Assembly: GCA_015680685.1 (NCBI GenBank)
Contig: MNCI01006555.1
Location: 118,068-182,067, forward strand
Reading direction: 5' to 3'
DNA length: 64,000 nucleotides
Origin: Gnetum montanum
Lineage: Eukaryota; Streptophyta; Gnetopsida; Gnetales; Gnetaceae
In this document: positions 21,447-34,018 of the stretch, piece after piece
How positions within the stretch are numbered: the stretch's first letter is position 1
How the letters are laid out: the number at the start of each line of letters is the position of its first letter
Translations under genes and position numbers: made by a program
The notes under the pieces: model-generated
The model's input: only the letters and a program-made list of their open reading frames with translations
Database searches by the model: none
Told to the model about the DNA's origin: nothing

Positions 21447-23560
21447 TCATTCGTTCTGCAACCGTTGCAGCCTTGTAATAATCTTATTCATGACTGGCCT
21501 TGAGCTGGGATCTTTGTGGAGGCACTGCAGGACCAACTTTGCTACAGCACGACCTGCTTCAACAGAAATCTGACCTTCCAATGCCGGATCCATGATTTTG
21601 TGTAGCTTCTTATTTTTCAAGTATGGCTTTGCCCACTGTACCAGAGCTTTGCCCCCTAGAATTCTCTGGTTATCTGTGGCTCTGAGACCAGTCAGCAATT
21701 CAAGCAGCACTACTCCAAAGCTATAAACATCACTTTTAATGGATAAATGACCTGGCCAAAACACAGGTGTAAATTTTTAGCTCAAATTTTAGTGGGCTGA
21801 GAGACATCAGAGATGCAGATATCAGCAGAAATTTACTGTCAGCTAATGGTAATATTTGGTTGATTTAACTTTCTATGGAGAATCTGTTTAGCATTTACCA
21901 ACAGCTACATATTCAGGAGCAGCATAGCCATATTTCCCTGCAGTCTCCATTGCCAGGTCTACGCTTACTCCGAAATCCACAAGTTTTGCATTGAATTCCT
22001 GCAAATCTTACAGCACTGATTAGGTTAATGTCTATGAGAGAAAACCAAATGTTTTGATTTATTCTGGAATTGGGGATAAAAACTATACAGTATCCAAGAG
22101 AATATTGGAGGATTTGAAGTTTTTGTGAATGATTTCGTTTCTGTGAAGATATGCCAATCCGTTTGCCGCCGCTATTGCTATTTTCAATCTCATGGCCCAG
22201 GAAAGAGGTTCTGCATTGAACCTTCCTGCAAGACACCAAAAAGACATTAAACAAGCGACAAGGTGTGGCTTGAAATTATCGTAACCTTAAAAACATTCTT
22301 CAAAATCTAAGATTAACACTAGTAGGAGTGGTTGAAAATGTTGGTAATGGTAAGATTTTTATCTATTAAAATTCCGAAAGCTCTGAGCAAGATATTTTTG
22401 CACTACTGCTGCAGATTTGAAAAATACATTGCAAGTGACCAGACCAATATTTGGAATTGAACCAGTTCTCTGCACCTTCTACTGATTTGTTTGCCTTGGT
22501 TTTTGTACAGGTAAAAAGCTTTTTTATGAAATATTTTGACACATACTACGATGGTTAATGCGGCATGGCCCTGTGGCTTCCAATTTTTCAGAATGAGAGT
22601 CTTCCCAAACCCCAGTTTATGCGTTCGATTTCATTAAGCAATACCGATATCAATAAAAAATAGAAAATTGCATAAAAAGAATAGATCAAAAGGGTTTCAG
22701 TGAAATTCAGTTTCGCTTTCATAAAATGCCCTAATTTAAAGAGACAAAATTTCCCCATCCTTCTCATCTAACTGGTTTACAAAAAGAGGGGAAAAAAATA
22801 TTCCCCAAAATCAAGAGGAAAAGCGATATAGTGAAAGAAACAGAAATGGCATAGTTTACGAACTTCTGAAAAGCTGATTCTCCAAGCTTCCATTAGTCAT
22901 AAACCCGTACACCAGCAGTCTGTAATCATCCTCCGCACAATACCCAATCATCTTCACTAGATCGGGATGGCTCAGCTGTCCCAAATATTTCACATCACTC
23001 TGCAAGCAAACCACACAAAAATCAATCCTAAAAAGCTCTGTGGAATCATTTTTACATCAGCTACCAGTCCACCAACATTTTTGACCAAATGATAAAATAC
23101 TAACCAGCCATTCTTCCTGGCTCTGAGCACTCTGATGATTGAGCTTCTTGACAGAAACAAGCATACCCTTTCCTGGAATTGTGTAGGACAAGGTCTTTTC
23201 ATGAATCCAGCCCTTATAAACACACCCAGCAGCCCCTTCGCCCAGAAAACCATCACTCCTGAAATTCCTCGTCGCACTCTTCAGTTCACTGTAAGTGAAA
23301 TTCTTGAGATTGGTTGCCTCCACAGATTTAGTTTCCCCCCATGTAAAAAACGAGGGCACACTGTCACCACATGATTCAGTTCCAGCGCCAGAATATGCAG
23401 ATTTCGGCGATCCCGAAGGCAAACCTAAAAGCCACGCAATTCAGCCTGTTAATCGATCACAGAAACAAGCTACAAAATCATAGAGCCCACAATAAATCCA
23501 TAACAAATCCTCACCGTGTTCAGGTTTCAAACTGCTGCTCAAACTCCAGCAAATGCCCAT
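21447..23560 (-). CDS. receptor-like cytoplasmic kinase, RLCK-VII/PBL-like, probable pseudokinase
   Basis: Six exons (minus): 23515-23560, 23105-23424, 22864-22999, 22089-22225, 21899-21998, 21447-21751. All introns are GT-AG, and joining gives 1044 nt, 347 residues plus stop, with every phase fitting. The start MGICWS carries Gly2 and Cys4 for myristoylation and palmitoylation, hence membrane attachment. The kinase domain runs from about residue 58: Gly-loop GEGAAG 77-82, Lys108 in VSVKK, DFG 221-223, APE 240-242. In contrast the catalytic loop is HKNFKSSN (201-208), so the catalytic Asp of HRD is Asn203; the helix-C Glu appears as Asp124; and the activation segment is about 9 residues shorter than in typical PBL kinases. 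Phosphotransfer is therefore doubtful, but the intact ORF suggests a retained role, perhaps in receptor signalling. Intron 3 is 638 nt, the others 90-147. Confidence 0.93.
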
Positions 23561-25116
23561 GTTGCGAAGACTGAAGTTATACAAGAGTAACGAACCGAAG
23601 ATGATAAACCCCGATCAAAATTTGCAATGGCAGTATGTAATTAATACACAGAGCCATAGAAACGTTTTCCACAGCATACCTGCTAACCCTTGCTTTAGCT
23701 TTTGCCGAATTCTGCAGCTTCAGCAACCTTCCCACCAATCAAATTCCAGATGTCTATGTTATTTTCAATATATTTCTCTTAATACATTTCATGTTTCTCA
23801 TCTTCCAAACAAGAAAGGAACTGAAACGATGTGGGACGAGAGGCAGCAAAACTGTGTTAAGTAAGGATAGTTGTTCCTCTATTATCTTTAAAAGAAGTTT
23901 CGAATTGTCCATCCTGTTGACTGAAACATTTCAAAAGCAGTCAAAGCGCTGCACATGAAAAAAGATCATATCTGTGGGGTGTAAAGCGGATACACTGCTC
24001 TTTGGCATGGACTAAATTTATCAAAAACTTAAACTGCATTAATCTTATTTTAGTTGGAACATTTGAAAACCGCGGCATAAATCTAGAACTTCTGATCCTT
24101 AAACAATCAATATATTTTTGAAGAGCATACTCCAAAATTAGTTCGGCTTTACAGGCTAAGGATTAGGCAATCTTCACATAAGCATTCAGCATGAAGAAGA
24201 AAAATATATGTTTTGCTTATCTTTTTAGCAGCAACAATAACAAAAAGCTTTAAGTTACAATCTGCCTAAAAAATTTTACTGATTGTGTACGATTTGGTAG
24301 GAAACATTTCCATGATGGTTGCAAAGAAACAAAAGTTTTAAAATGCCTCCACTTCTACCTTGTTCACATCATCCACGTCTCATGGTTTGCCAAAATTTTG
24401 ACACATGCCACCATTTTAGGGTGGTATCATCGCTATTAAGTCAATACAAAGTCCGGAAAACCTATCATTACATCTGCTTGATGTATTATCATGATGATAA
24501 GGTACTCATGAATTTAACTGCATAACCTCACGCAATGATTTGGTTATCAATTTTTAAAACATCTGGTTGAATTTTCAAAAGTAATCGTGTTATTCAAGTT
24601 TTATAATTGCATATCCTAATTTCATACTAAAGCAAAACATTCTTCCCTGCACCACCTAAGACCATGGAGCTTTCACAACCCCAGTTGCATGTCATAAATA
24701 TTTTAAATTAAATGATGTCTTGAAAGTCTTAGCCGACCCCATTTTATATGATCCCCTAAATAGCAAATTTACACCACCAATGACAGGAATTCTATCACAC
24801 ATATATTGAGTATTCACTGCTCACAGTTAGCAATTGTTCAATATTGATGTTTGGAAATTATAGAATTATTTATACCAAACCGTCCTTAATTTTCTTGCAA
24901 ATTTTTACTGAATTATCTTTGCAGTAGGTTATGCAGGGATGTATCATGATTAATGATTTGAAATCAAATGCATTAAAATCTGGGTTTAATTGTATTTGTT
25001 AGTGCAAAGCTAATTGCTCAAACCGCCATACACCTTAACTTAAAAGTTAATTTCAGGTTAAATATTAAAAGTACCAACAAAAATTTTGCTCTTATTTACT
25101 TTGCCAAAACCATACT
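23561..25116. other. 5' flank of the kinase gene, intergenic
   Basis: AT-rich unique sequence upstream of the kinase ATG (minus strand). It should hold the promoter and 5' UTR, but no TATA box at a convincing distance can be fixed by eye. Short open frames (60-100 codons, for example 23553-23864) show no motif. The kinase flank ends where the LTR of F begins at 25117. Confidence 0.55.
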
Positions 25117-25793
25117 TGATGAGTAGTGTCAAGGGTTACGTCAACAAGGCCTCCTTGTTGATGGTGTTGCGTCCATGTGAGATTTGATGCATTGATGTTA
25201 GTTTTTGCCTATATATACATGTTCACCCATCATATTTATGGCATCTTTTGTCATAGTTGTAGTGGAGCTCTTACAGTTTTGTCATCTGAAAATTAGAATA
25301 TTTTTCTAAGTGCCTCATTTAAAAAGTATACGAATCTTTATTCGAGCATTGTTGTACCTAAACACAACAATGTGTGTGCCAATAAAAATAAGCTTTTTGA
25401 TAACCCTTATAACACTTTAGACTAGACTAATTGTTTATTTATGCATTTAATAATTTATGCAATTTCCTCTAATGCTTTAAGTAATTAAGATAAATTAAGC
25501 TAGATTAAATAATGATTAATTAAACACATAAGTACAACCACTTCAAGCATACACTTGACGCTTGGTAATCTTAGTAATGCTTAATGTTTGGTAACCTGGT
25601 AGCGTTAAACAGGTTCAAGATGTGTATGACAAGTGGTAAATGGATACTTATGTTAGGATTAGTTAGATATAGCTAGTTAGAGATTAAATTAGCAATTTAA
25701 TTATCTTATTCATTATTCTTTATCCTTAGGCAACTTTAAACATAAAACATAAAAATGATATAAATCATATGCCTCAGTTGCACTTAATAATAT
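25117..25793 (+). repeat. F: 5' LTR, first part
   Basis: Starts TGATGAGTAG and aligns with the B 3' LTR from 15672 on. U3 has CTTGTTGATGG and GCATTGATG motifs (25150-25200), then TATATATA near 25212. It is cut by D at the sequence 'cacttaataatat', which in B reads 'cacttaaccatac' (about 16450). Confidence 0.85.
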
Positions 25794-26607
25794 TGATGAG
25801 TGGCCTGGTACCCCTACGCTCAACTATACAAATACGAGCATGTACGCGTGATTCAGTCAAACTCTGTAGACGGACTAGTTGTGGTACCTAAATAGGTATA
25901 CATTGATCACAATTCACTGTCTTTCCACCTAGACTAGTATTTGCTTGTTACATATGGTTTAGTCCTGAGGTGTATTATGTAGTTTCTACTACTATGCTAC
26001 TCCTAAGGACGATAAGAAATAACTTAATTAAGCTAATGAACAATAGAAAATAAGATCTAAGCTAGCTTGAGTGTGATGAGCATCTGTCCTCAATCATTCG
26101 TATGCATCCTAGACTTCGTGTACATTACTCGAAGCACTACTCAATATGCTACTGGATTACCATGTAGTTACACTTAAATATTCGTGATTAAAACATACTC
26201 ATTCTGCATTAACAACAAGAGTAGTAGATGACAATAAAAGAAATATTAACTAAGAAAACAACAATAAATAATAAATGAATCATCAAAACAAATTAAAAGT
26301 TAAGTGAATGCTGCAATGATGGAATAATCTCGATTTTTATTGACGATCATGTGCGTGTCCTAGTACGTCACACTTGAACAAAGGTTCTGTACAATTACAA
26401 GCATCACACTACAGGTATGCACTTGGGAAAGAACTAAAAACTAAAAACTAACTAAAGATTGACAAAAAGGACTAACTCTAGAACAAAAGACTCTTTCATT
26501 GTGCGCTTGAGTGCTATATTTATAGGCTAACACAAAAATCACGATATCGTATCCAGGCTGCAATATTGCGTACCTGATGTCAGGGTCTGGCAAACCATAA
26601 TTCATCA
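25794..26607 (-). repeat. D: 3' LTR
   Basis: On the minus strand it runs from TGATGAATTATGG to GGCCACTCATCA. The PPT-like run (minus: TTGTGGGGATA, 26608-26619) precedes it. The GATATC cluster lies at about 26535-26585. It is 45 bp shorter than the 5' LTR through small deletions. Confidence 0.85.
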
Positions 26608-27081
26608 TATCCCCACAACTGAATAAAAACTCATCCTTGAGTCAAACAAAATGAGGAACAAGTTCATTTGATTACAAATATTGGATAGTTATGGGATTAT
26701 TGAATGACTATGGACTATTTCATGCCATAGTGTCGAATTAGAAAAAACAAAATCTAGACACCAACAAAAAAATACAAAATTTGTGAAACTCATGTAGTTC
26801 CTAGTGGTTGTGGTTCCTCCATGGGCTTCTTTCCTTTATCCTGTGCTCCAGACTTCTAAAATGGATACTTTTGAAGGAGTGCTTGAAGTTTTTCCTTCTC
26901 TGTTCGAGGATCATGTGTCATCCATGTTGATGTTCCAATGTTTGATGAAGTTGGCACTTTCCATGGACATGGCAGTTGCGAAAAAATTTGATTGGCTTTG
27001 ACATACCATGTTGCAAATAGCCATCATTCCTCCTCATAGGCTCTAACTTTGTCTCTAAATTCCTGATAATCCATAAGTTGT

Positions 27082-28041
27082 TGATGAATCATGGTTTGTT
27101 AGGTGCTGATATCAGACCCTTGATATCAGATCCTTGATATTAGACCCCTGATATTAGACCCTTGATATTAGACCCCTGATATTGGACCCTTGATATCCGT
27201 TCCTCGATATTAGACCCTTGATATTAGGTACGCAATATTGCAGCTTGGCTAACGATATCAGATACATGATATCGTGACTCTTGTGTAAGCCTATAGATAC
27301 ACATTTGGGCACATAAGAAGGGTGTTAGAGTCAGTAGGTGTAAGTGCAGAGTCTTTTTATTCATTTTTAGTTCATCTCAACTCTTTTCCCAGTGCATGCC
27401 CATAGTGTGATGATTGTAATTATATGGAACCTTTATTTGAGTGTGACGTACTTGGACATGCACATGACTAGCAATAAAGATCGAGATTACTTCATCGTTG
27501 CAACATTCACTTAGTTTTAATTGCTTAATGTTATTGTTATTTATTTTTTTCCTAATTAATATTTCTTACCCTTCATTTACTATCCCTGTTATTAAACATG
27601 GAATGAGTACGACTTAATCACGAGCATTTAAGTGTGACTACTTGGTAACCCAGTAGTGTATCTAGGAGCGCTCAAGTAATATATGCTTGGTAATCCTAGA
27701 AGTAGTACATGAGGTCCAAGATGTGTACATATGATTAAGGATGGATAATCATTGCACTTAGGCTAGCTTAGATTCTCTTCTCCCACTCCCTCTTAGCTTA
27801 AAACAAAGTTATTTTCCATTGCCTCTAGGAGTAGCACTAGCTTAGGATCACATCATACACCTCACTCTGGACTAAATCATACGTGACAAAGTAAATACTA
27901 GTCCAGGTGGGAAGACAATGAACTGCGATCAACGTGTAACTATCTAGATACCACAACTAGCCTGTCTGCTGAGTTTGACCAGATTGTGCATGAACGTTCG
28001 TATTCGTATGGTTGAGTGTAGGGGTACCTTGCCACTCATCA
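27082..28041 (+). repeat. C: 5' LTR with expanded 14-bp array
   Basis: 960 bp, TGATGAATCATGG to GCCACTCATCA. Nine 14-bp units of the form GATATYAGACCCTT start at 27108 and every 14 bp to 27220. The 3' LTR has only four (32293-32335). The TATA box is mutated here (TATAGATA, 27292-27299). Confidence 0.92.
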
Positions 28042-28042
28042 T

Positions 28043-28060
28043 TGGCACCGTTGTCAAGGA
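28043..28060 (+). other. C: primer binding site, tRNA-Asp type
   Basis: TGGCACCGTTGTCAAGGA, 1 nt after the LTR end. It is complementary to the 3' end of plant tRNA-Asp(GTC) (ideal: TGGCGCCGTTGCCGGGGA) except for four transitions. Confidence 0.82.
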
Positions 28061-28177
28061 TGGTGCAAGTTATTTAGATTAGTTATATCATACAAGATCA
28101 TTATAACAAAGTATTCATGATATATCTCTTAGAAAAAGGAACTTAATTTTAATTAAGTCATACAGAAATTCACAACA

Positions 28178-30220
28178 ATGTCTCTCTCACAAGACTATGA
28201 TAACGCAACAACCAGTAAGGCAATTCATTGGAGAACCAACGAATTATATGATGATGAAGATGAAGTTTGGAGTACTCAATCTGATGTAGGGGTCTCCTAT
28301 GTACATAAACGAAGAAAACATTGTCCCAACTCATAAATCCATAACTTACCTAGTGACGATGAACCCTTGCTAGCCACTAAGAGCCTAATGCATATACAAG
28401 AGGCTATTCGAATATCCTCTAGGCATCGTAAGGAAAGCCATCTACCTAGGCTTGATTTAAATAACTTTTCCAAATTTTCAGGAGGCTATGATTTAGATCT
28501 GCAACATCATTTACAAGCCTTCCATGATGCTTGTGTATGGAAAAATATTGATAATGGGTGGCAAAAACTTAAGCTCTTTCCTCTAACACTCGTTGGCCAA
28601 GCAAAAGTATGGTATAAGTCTTTAAAACCAAAATCAATTCGACATTGGATGATAATGGTGGAACTATTTAATGAAAGATATCAAACCTATGCAAGAGTGT
28701 CAGGCTTTAGGAGACAAATCCAAGAATGGAAACAAGGATAACATGAACCTTTGGACATGGCCTTAGAAAGATACTATTCGGTGTTAAACAATTTCCTACA
28801 CCATGGATTCTCTAAGAAAAGGCTAATGTACCATATCATGGATGGGCTTCATAATGAAACAAGGGAAACCCTAGGGATGTATGCCCGAGGTCAAATATAC
28901 AAGCTATGAACCCACAAATTCCAAGAGCTTATTAAGCAGGTAGCAAAAGAAGAAGGAGAAATGGCTAAATGGGAGAATGTTGAAAGCTCTCAATAGGACC
29001 AAAATCTCAAATTAGCAAAGGTCCATGATCATGAAGTGGGGAAATCAACTCACCTCAAGGAGGTGGAATCATCTTTGCCAATACTACAAACACTAGATGA
29101 AATTGAGGCAAAGATCACTAAGATGACGATATGAATACATGAAAAATGTGGAGAATATGCCAACACTATTAGAGGTAGAACCATGAAGAACCAAGAAGTA
29201 GGACAGAACACCCTTAGATAATTGGAAAGAAGGTTTGAAGAGAATAAGGATATGAACTCAACTGCTAATCATAAGTATCAATGTGATGTTTGCCTATACG
29301 ATCACCCCAATGGCCAATGTCCAATCTTATCACATTTACATGATCATTGGGGATGAATGTTACATCCATATTTCATACAAAAATATTGAGCTCAACCACA
29401 ATGGCAAAAACCCCAGTCATGTGGGAGGCCACCATCAAACTGGTCACACCCTTCCTACCATCCAAACCCAAGCGCTTATTATGTTCAACATCCTGTTTCC
29501 CCAACTAGGTCAACATCCTCTATCTCACCACATTGTTATCATTCTCCTAAGTACTATCAACCCATGTTCTTTTCCACAAGATCACCACCTCATGTTCCTT
29601 GCACTTCTCCTCGCCCTTAGTATTTTCACCCTTCACCTCCTTCTACATCGCCACTAGTTGCGCCAAAAGGTTTTGCACCACAACACCAACCCACAAATGT
29701 TACTTGTGCTGCTACTTTCAATAGCAATTGAGACTCTTCACAATGTCGAAAGTGTTCTTTCTTTAGGCATAACCATAGAAAGAGATAGCATAGTTCTAAA
29801 ATTGCTACATCCACCAACTCAGGACAAGTCCAACACTATGATGCATCTCCTCCTTTGAACCCAATGCCTCTTGTTACCTTATCTGAGCCACCAATCAACA
29901 CTCCAACAACTATGCAACCTAATGAATATAACCATGTAGGGGAACATATTGACGCTTGCATACCATCTTACAGTCATTGGTGTCATAGTGGGTCAACTCC
30001 TTATCACATGATCACATCTTATAATATGCCCCACTATGCCTACTACAATCAAGTGTGTGAATCCCAATTTGGGTATATTCCTACCACCACCTCAAAAGAC
30101 ACCTAGTGGTTTGGATATGATCAATCCCCAACAGTTCCAACATGCATGGATCCACATTTTCCATTTATTAATTCTAGTCATGCTCAACTGTTTAGTTATG
30201 GGGGATATCCTCCATTCTAA
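28178..30220 (+). pseudogene. C: gag
   Basis: ATG in the context ACAACAATGTC, as in E, with a stop at 30218-30220 (about 680 codons). The capsid-like Retrotrans_gag region is at about 28450-28900 (GGYDLDLQHHLQAFHDA; AKVWYKSLKP). Coiled, charged sequence follows, then the knuckle CDVCLYDHPNGQC at about 29282-29320 (CX2CX3HX4C). A Pro/Tyr/His-rich tail ends in SYGGYPPF. Stops at about 28739 (TAA, where E has CAA) and 28908 and small shifts break it. It would have formed the particle that packages element RNA. Confidence 0.85.
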
Positions 30221-31652
30221 CAAGTATAATTAATAAATGTTTTTCCTTTTCTTTAATTTTACAATTTTTTGTTTTCTAGTTTTTCATCTTTCAATTTGTT
30301 GTTTTATCTTTTTATTGGTTGGTTCATCTTTTTATTTCTTGTTTAATGTTTTTATCTTTTTATGGGTATTCTCATCGGCAAATAAAATACTCATGTGACT
30401 TGTTGGTTTAAGTTGTTGTTCTATGCTATCAAGTCTTAGGTGACTAATTATTTTGACAGCGAGCCCACAACATCCACCCACCCATTCTATTAATAAGAGG
30501 TTCTACTCTATGAATGATGATATTCTTGACATCATTAAAACTTAAAGTAATTTTGTGCTCATTATGCCCAGAGCGAAGAATGATGGACTAAGAAGGAATG
30601 GCCAGGGTGTGACATTAAGGGCACTTGTGGATTCTTTTTGGTGACATCTATAGGTGCTATCATGAAGCCTGGTTGTACTAAGATCCTTGTAGATCTAACA
30701 CAAAATGGGAATAAGAGTAAGGAAGGCACTCAATAAAGAAACTCAATGCTGTTCTTAGGGTCCCACTGGAAAGACATGCATCCATGCCTAAAGGTTGGTG
30801 GCTTCTTCAGTTCACTGTTGGGGAAAACAAAGTGCCAAAGCGACTAGAAAAAGAAAGAAAACATAAAAAAAACCATGTGTGCCACAGAGAAATTCCAAAT
30901 CACTCCTCCCTTGGACAAAATGTCAAGTGATCGTATACCTTGTTTTCATGGTGCTCTTATGGTTGTCCATCATTGGATAAAACAATGTGATGTCATTGAT
31001 CGAAGGAATGGACTTGGTCTTGATTTTGGAGCGATAAGCTAATGACACATTAATCATGCCCTACACTCAGGATTCATTGTGCCTTAGGTCAATTCCCTCA
31101 TGTCCCAATCTTTGCAATCCCTTCTACAATTTGCCTCATCTCACTATTCATGTATTTTTGACTTGTGTCTTGTGTAGCGTAGAATTCCTACCTCATCATG
31201 GTAGTATCAACATGTGTGTGTTTTGTTGCATCAATGTAGATTACATTTAACCCTTCTAGTAATTATGGACATTTTAAGATGTGGTTACACAAGGGCATTA
31301 TAGGTTGGAACCTACTTTGGGGAGGATCCACTTGCGCGACTTTTGTAATTTGTACTTGTTGCACACCACCACATCATTTTATACCCTCCAAGTACTTCAT
31401 TGCCAAATCTATTCTTTCTTTTATCATCATTTGATCAAGCGTTCCTCAAAACCATTACATGTCCTTTTATGTGTCACCTAAACAAATTAGGTCCGACATT
31501 AAACTTTTAGAGCAACTTCCTTGAAAAAATTTCTAACTCTAAAATTACACTAAGCAAAGAATTCAACATTTATTAAAGGCAATGAGTAAGGTATGAAATA
31601 ATTGAACTTCTTTCAATAACCTTACTAACAATTGATCTTTGTGTGATTATAG
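30221..31652 (+). other. C: spacer between gag and ORF2 remnant
   Basis: Non-coding, T-rich at 30240-30360. It shares blocks with B and E (near 30465 'gagcccacaacatccaccca'; near 31315 'tttggggaggatccactt'). The internal GATATC/TATA module present in D and E is missing; a deletion between about 31490 and 31550 removed it. Confidence 0.6.
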
Positions 31653-32085
31653 ATCACCCCTAAAAGAGGGCAATAAGGAGGACCTTCTCAAGGTGTAATT
31701 GAATGCCTAGGGAAAGGTAGAGGCCAAGGACTTCATGCAAAATATGCAGAGAAGGAGGCACAATCATTCAACATCCATAAGGGAACTCCTATCACTGCAC
31801 AATCTAGCCAAGAAAAAGGTGGAGAGGTCAGGGCCCGAGCCTATGAAGAGGAATGACGACTATTTGTAGCATGGCATGTTAAGGCCCATCAAGTGTTCCC
31901 GTAGCTATCATGTCATTGGGAAGTGCCGACTCCATCAAACATTAGAACATCAACATAAATGGCTCATAATCCTCGGATAGAAGAGGAAAAACTTTAGGTG
32001 CTTCTTCAATGGTATCAATCTTAGAAGCCTGGAGTGCAGGAAAAAGGAGAGGCATCCATGGAGGATCCACCACCACCAGGAATCC
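31653..32085 (+). pseudogene. C: ORF2 remnant (start and end only)
   Basis: The start context TAGATCACCCC has lost the ATG (ATC instead). The next ~150 bp match the E ORF2 beginning. The end, MEDPPPPGIP-stop at about 32058-32090, matches the B and E ends. The Transposase_32-like domain and coiled coil are deleted. Confidence 0.65.
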
Positions 32086-32256
32086 CATGAGTTCCATAAG
32101 TTTTGTATTTTTTGTCTATGTCCACATTTTGTTTAATCCCACACTATGACATGAAATAGTCCATGGTCATTCAATAATCTTATACCTATCCCTTGTTTGT
32201 AATTGAATGAACTTATTCCTCACTTTCTTTAACTTGAGGATGAGTTGTTATTCAGT

Positions 32257-33133
32257 CATGGGGGTATGATGAATCATTATTTGTCAGGTGCTGATATCAG
32301 ACCCTTGATATCGAATCCTCGATATCGAACCCTCGATATCGGGTATGCAATATCGCATCTTGGCTAACGATATCAGATACACGATATCGTGACTCCTGTG
32401 TAAGCCTATAAATACAAATTTGGGTGTACAGGAAGGGTGTTAGAGTCAGTAAGTGTAGGTGTAGAGCCTTTTTATTTATTTATAGTTCATCTCAACTCTT
32501 TCCCTAGTGCATGCCCATAGTGTGATGATTGTAATTATATGGAACCTTTATTCGAGTGTGATGTACTTGGACACGCACATGACCAGCAATAAAGATTGAG
32601 ATTAGTTTTAATTGCTTACTATTATTGTTATTTATTGTTTTCCTAATTTATATTTCTTACCCTTCATTTCCTATCCTTGTTATTAAATGTGGAATAAGTA
32701 CAACTTAATCATGAGCATTTAAGTGTGACTACTTGATAACCCAATAGCGTATCTAGGAGCGCTCAAGTAATATATGATTGGTAATCTCAGTAGTAGTACA
32801 CGAGGTCCAAGATGTGTACAAATGATTAAGGATAGATGCTCATCACACTTAGGCTATCTTAGATTCTCTTCTCCCTTTTCCTCTTAGTTTAAAACAAAGT
32901 TATTTTCCATTGTCCCTAGGAGTAGCATAGTGATAGGAAACACATCATACACCTCACTCTGGACTAAACCATACATGACAAAGAAAATACTAGTCTAGGT
33001 GGGAAGATAGTGAACTATGATCAATGTGTAACTATCTAGATACCACAACTAGCCCGTCTGTGGAGTTTGACTGGATCATGCATGAATGCTCATATTCGTA
33101 TGGTTGAGTGTATGGGTATCTTGTCACTCATCA
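32257..33133 (+). repeat. C: PPT and 3' LTR
   Basis: The PPT CATGGGGGTA (32257-32266) precedes the LTR at 32267-33133 (867 bp). There are four 14-bp GATATC units at 32293, 32307, 32321 and 32335, and an intact TATAAATA at 32407-32414. Compared with the 5' LTR it lacks five array units and a block of about 28 bp near 32600. Confidence 0.92.
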
Positions 33134-34018
33134 GCTATTGAGCCAAATCTACTGCTACATCTTTCTAACCTTGGTACCTAGCCTTAACCATCTCTAATTC
33201 AGAGTTTACCACTTCTAATTTTTGCAATGTCTTCTTATACTATGAAAACTCTATCTCATATTTAGCATAGGTGGTAGCTACCTGCTTTTTGAGCTCAGTT
33301 CTTGGACACCCTACTGTTAACATGGCAAAGTTGGCATATCACAAATTTGCCAACTCCATGTATTCTGTGACATCTTGGATCTACAATTCTTGACTTTTTA
33401 ATTCTGCTTGGTGGATGAAGACATAAGTATCTAGTATGGCTTGCTAGTCAGTGTGTTGAGCATTAAAAGAATTAATGTGGGTCTTAGCCATACAGATCTC
33501 CTTTTCGATGATTTCCTTATACATTCCCACCTAGTCATGAAAGTGTTCTTTTAACTTCTCATGGTTCTTGGACTCATTTTTCCATGCACTTATTTCTTTG
33601 ACTATCTTTTGTGAAATTGCACGGACCTCGTCCATGGAGAGGGTTTTTTTCTCCTTGACCAAGTGATTCATGTTTTGGTTAACCCAAACTAGTTGTTCTC
33701 ACATACTTTCTTTGAGAACGTTCTTCTATTTCTCAACTATGGTCAACTAAAGATTCTCAATAGCAAATAATTTATTTTTCTTTTGTAAGGCCTTGAGAGC
33801 TTTAGTATGTGCATATGTCTAAGCTTATGCTTTTAAAGCATCCCAATCATCCTTATATTTTTCCATTGCCACCCTTTTATTTTCTTCCATCAATTTATTC
33901 AGTTGCTCTATTCTAAAAATTTCTAACTGGTTAGTTCTGATAAATTGGGAAGGATCCCGTCATTCAACTTGTAGGGTGACAAGCTTCTCTTGTAATATTT
34001 ACAACTCTTCTTCCGTGT

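Larger units (their letters stand above)
27082..33133 (+). mobile_element. Element C: gag-only LTR element inserted in D ORF2
   Basis: The 5' LTR is 27082-28041, PBS 28043-28060, gag 28178-30220, a spacer with a decayed ORF2 start and end, PPT 32257-32266, and 3' LTR 32267-33133. Flanks GTTGT (27077-27081) and GCTAT (33134-33138) derive from one GCTGT target by one C-to-T and one G-to-A change; E's uninterrupted ORF2 at about 35355 reads across the site. No pol is seen and most of ORF2 is deleted, so it is non-autonomous. Confidence 0.9.

Noticed and set aside
21913-22254. 113-codon minus-strand frame over kinase exon 4
   Set aside because: It is a shifted frame across exon 4, intron 4 and exon 5; the spliced reading through DFG and APE explains the region.
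27108-27233. 14-bp array considered as a CRISPR-like array
   Set aside because: There are no spacers, the units are far too short, and it lies in a plant LTR U3.
27082-33133. C and the flanking LTR of D considered as one element
   Set aside because: Strands are opposite, C has its own PBS, PPT and target duplication, and E's ORF2 reads across the empty site.
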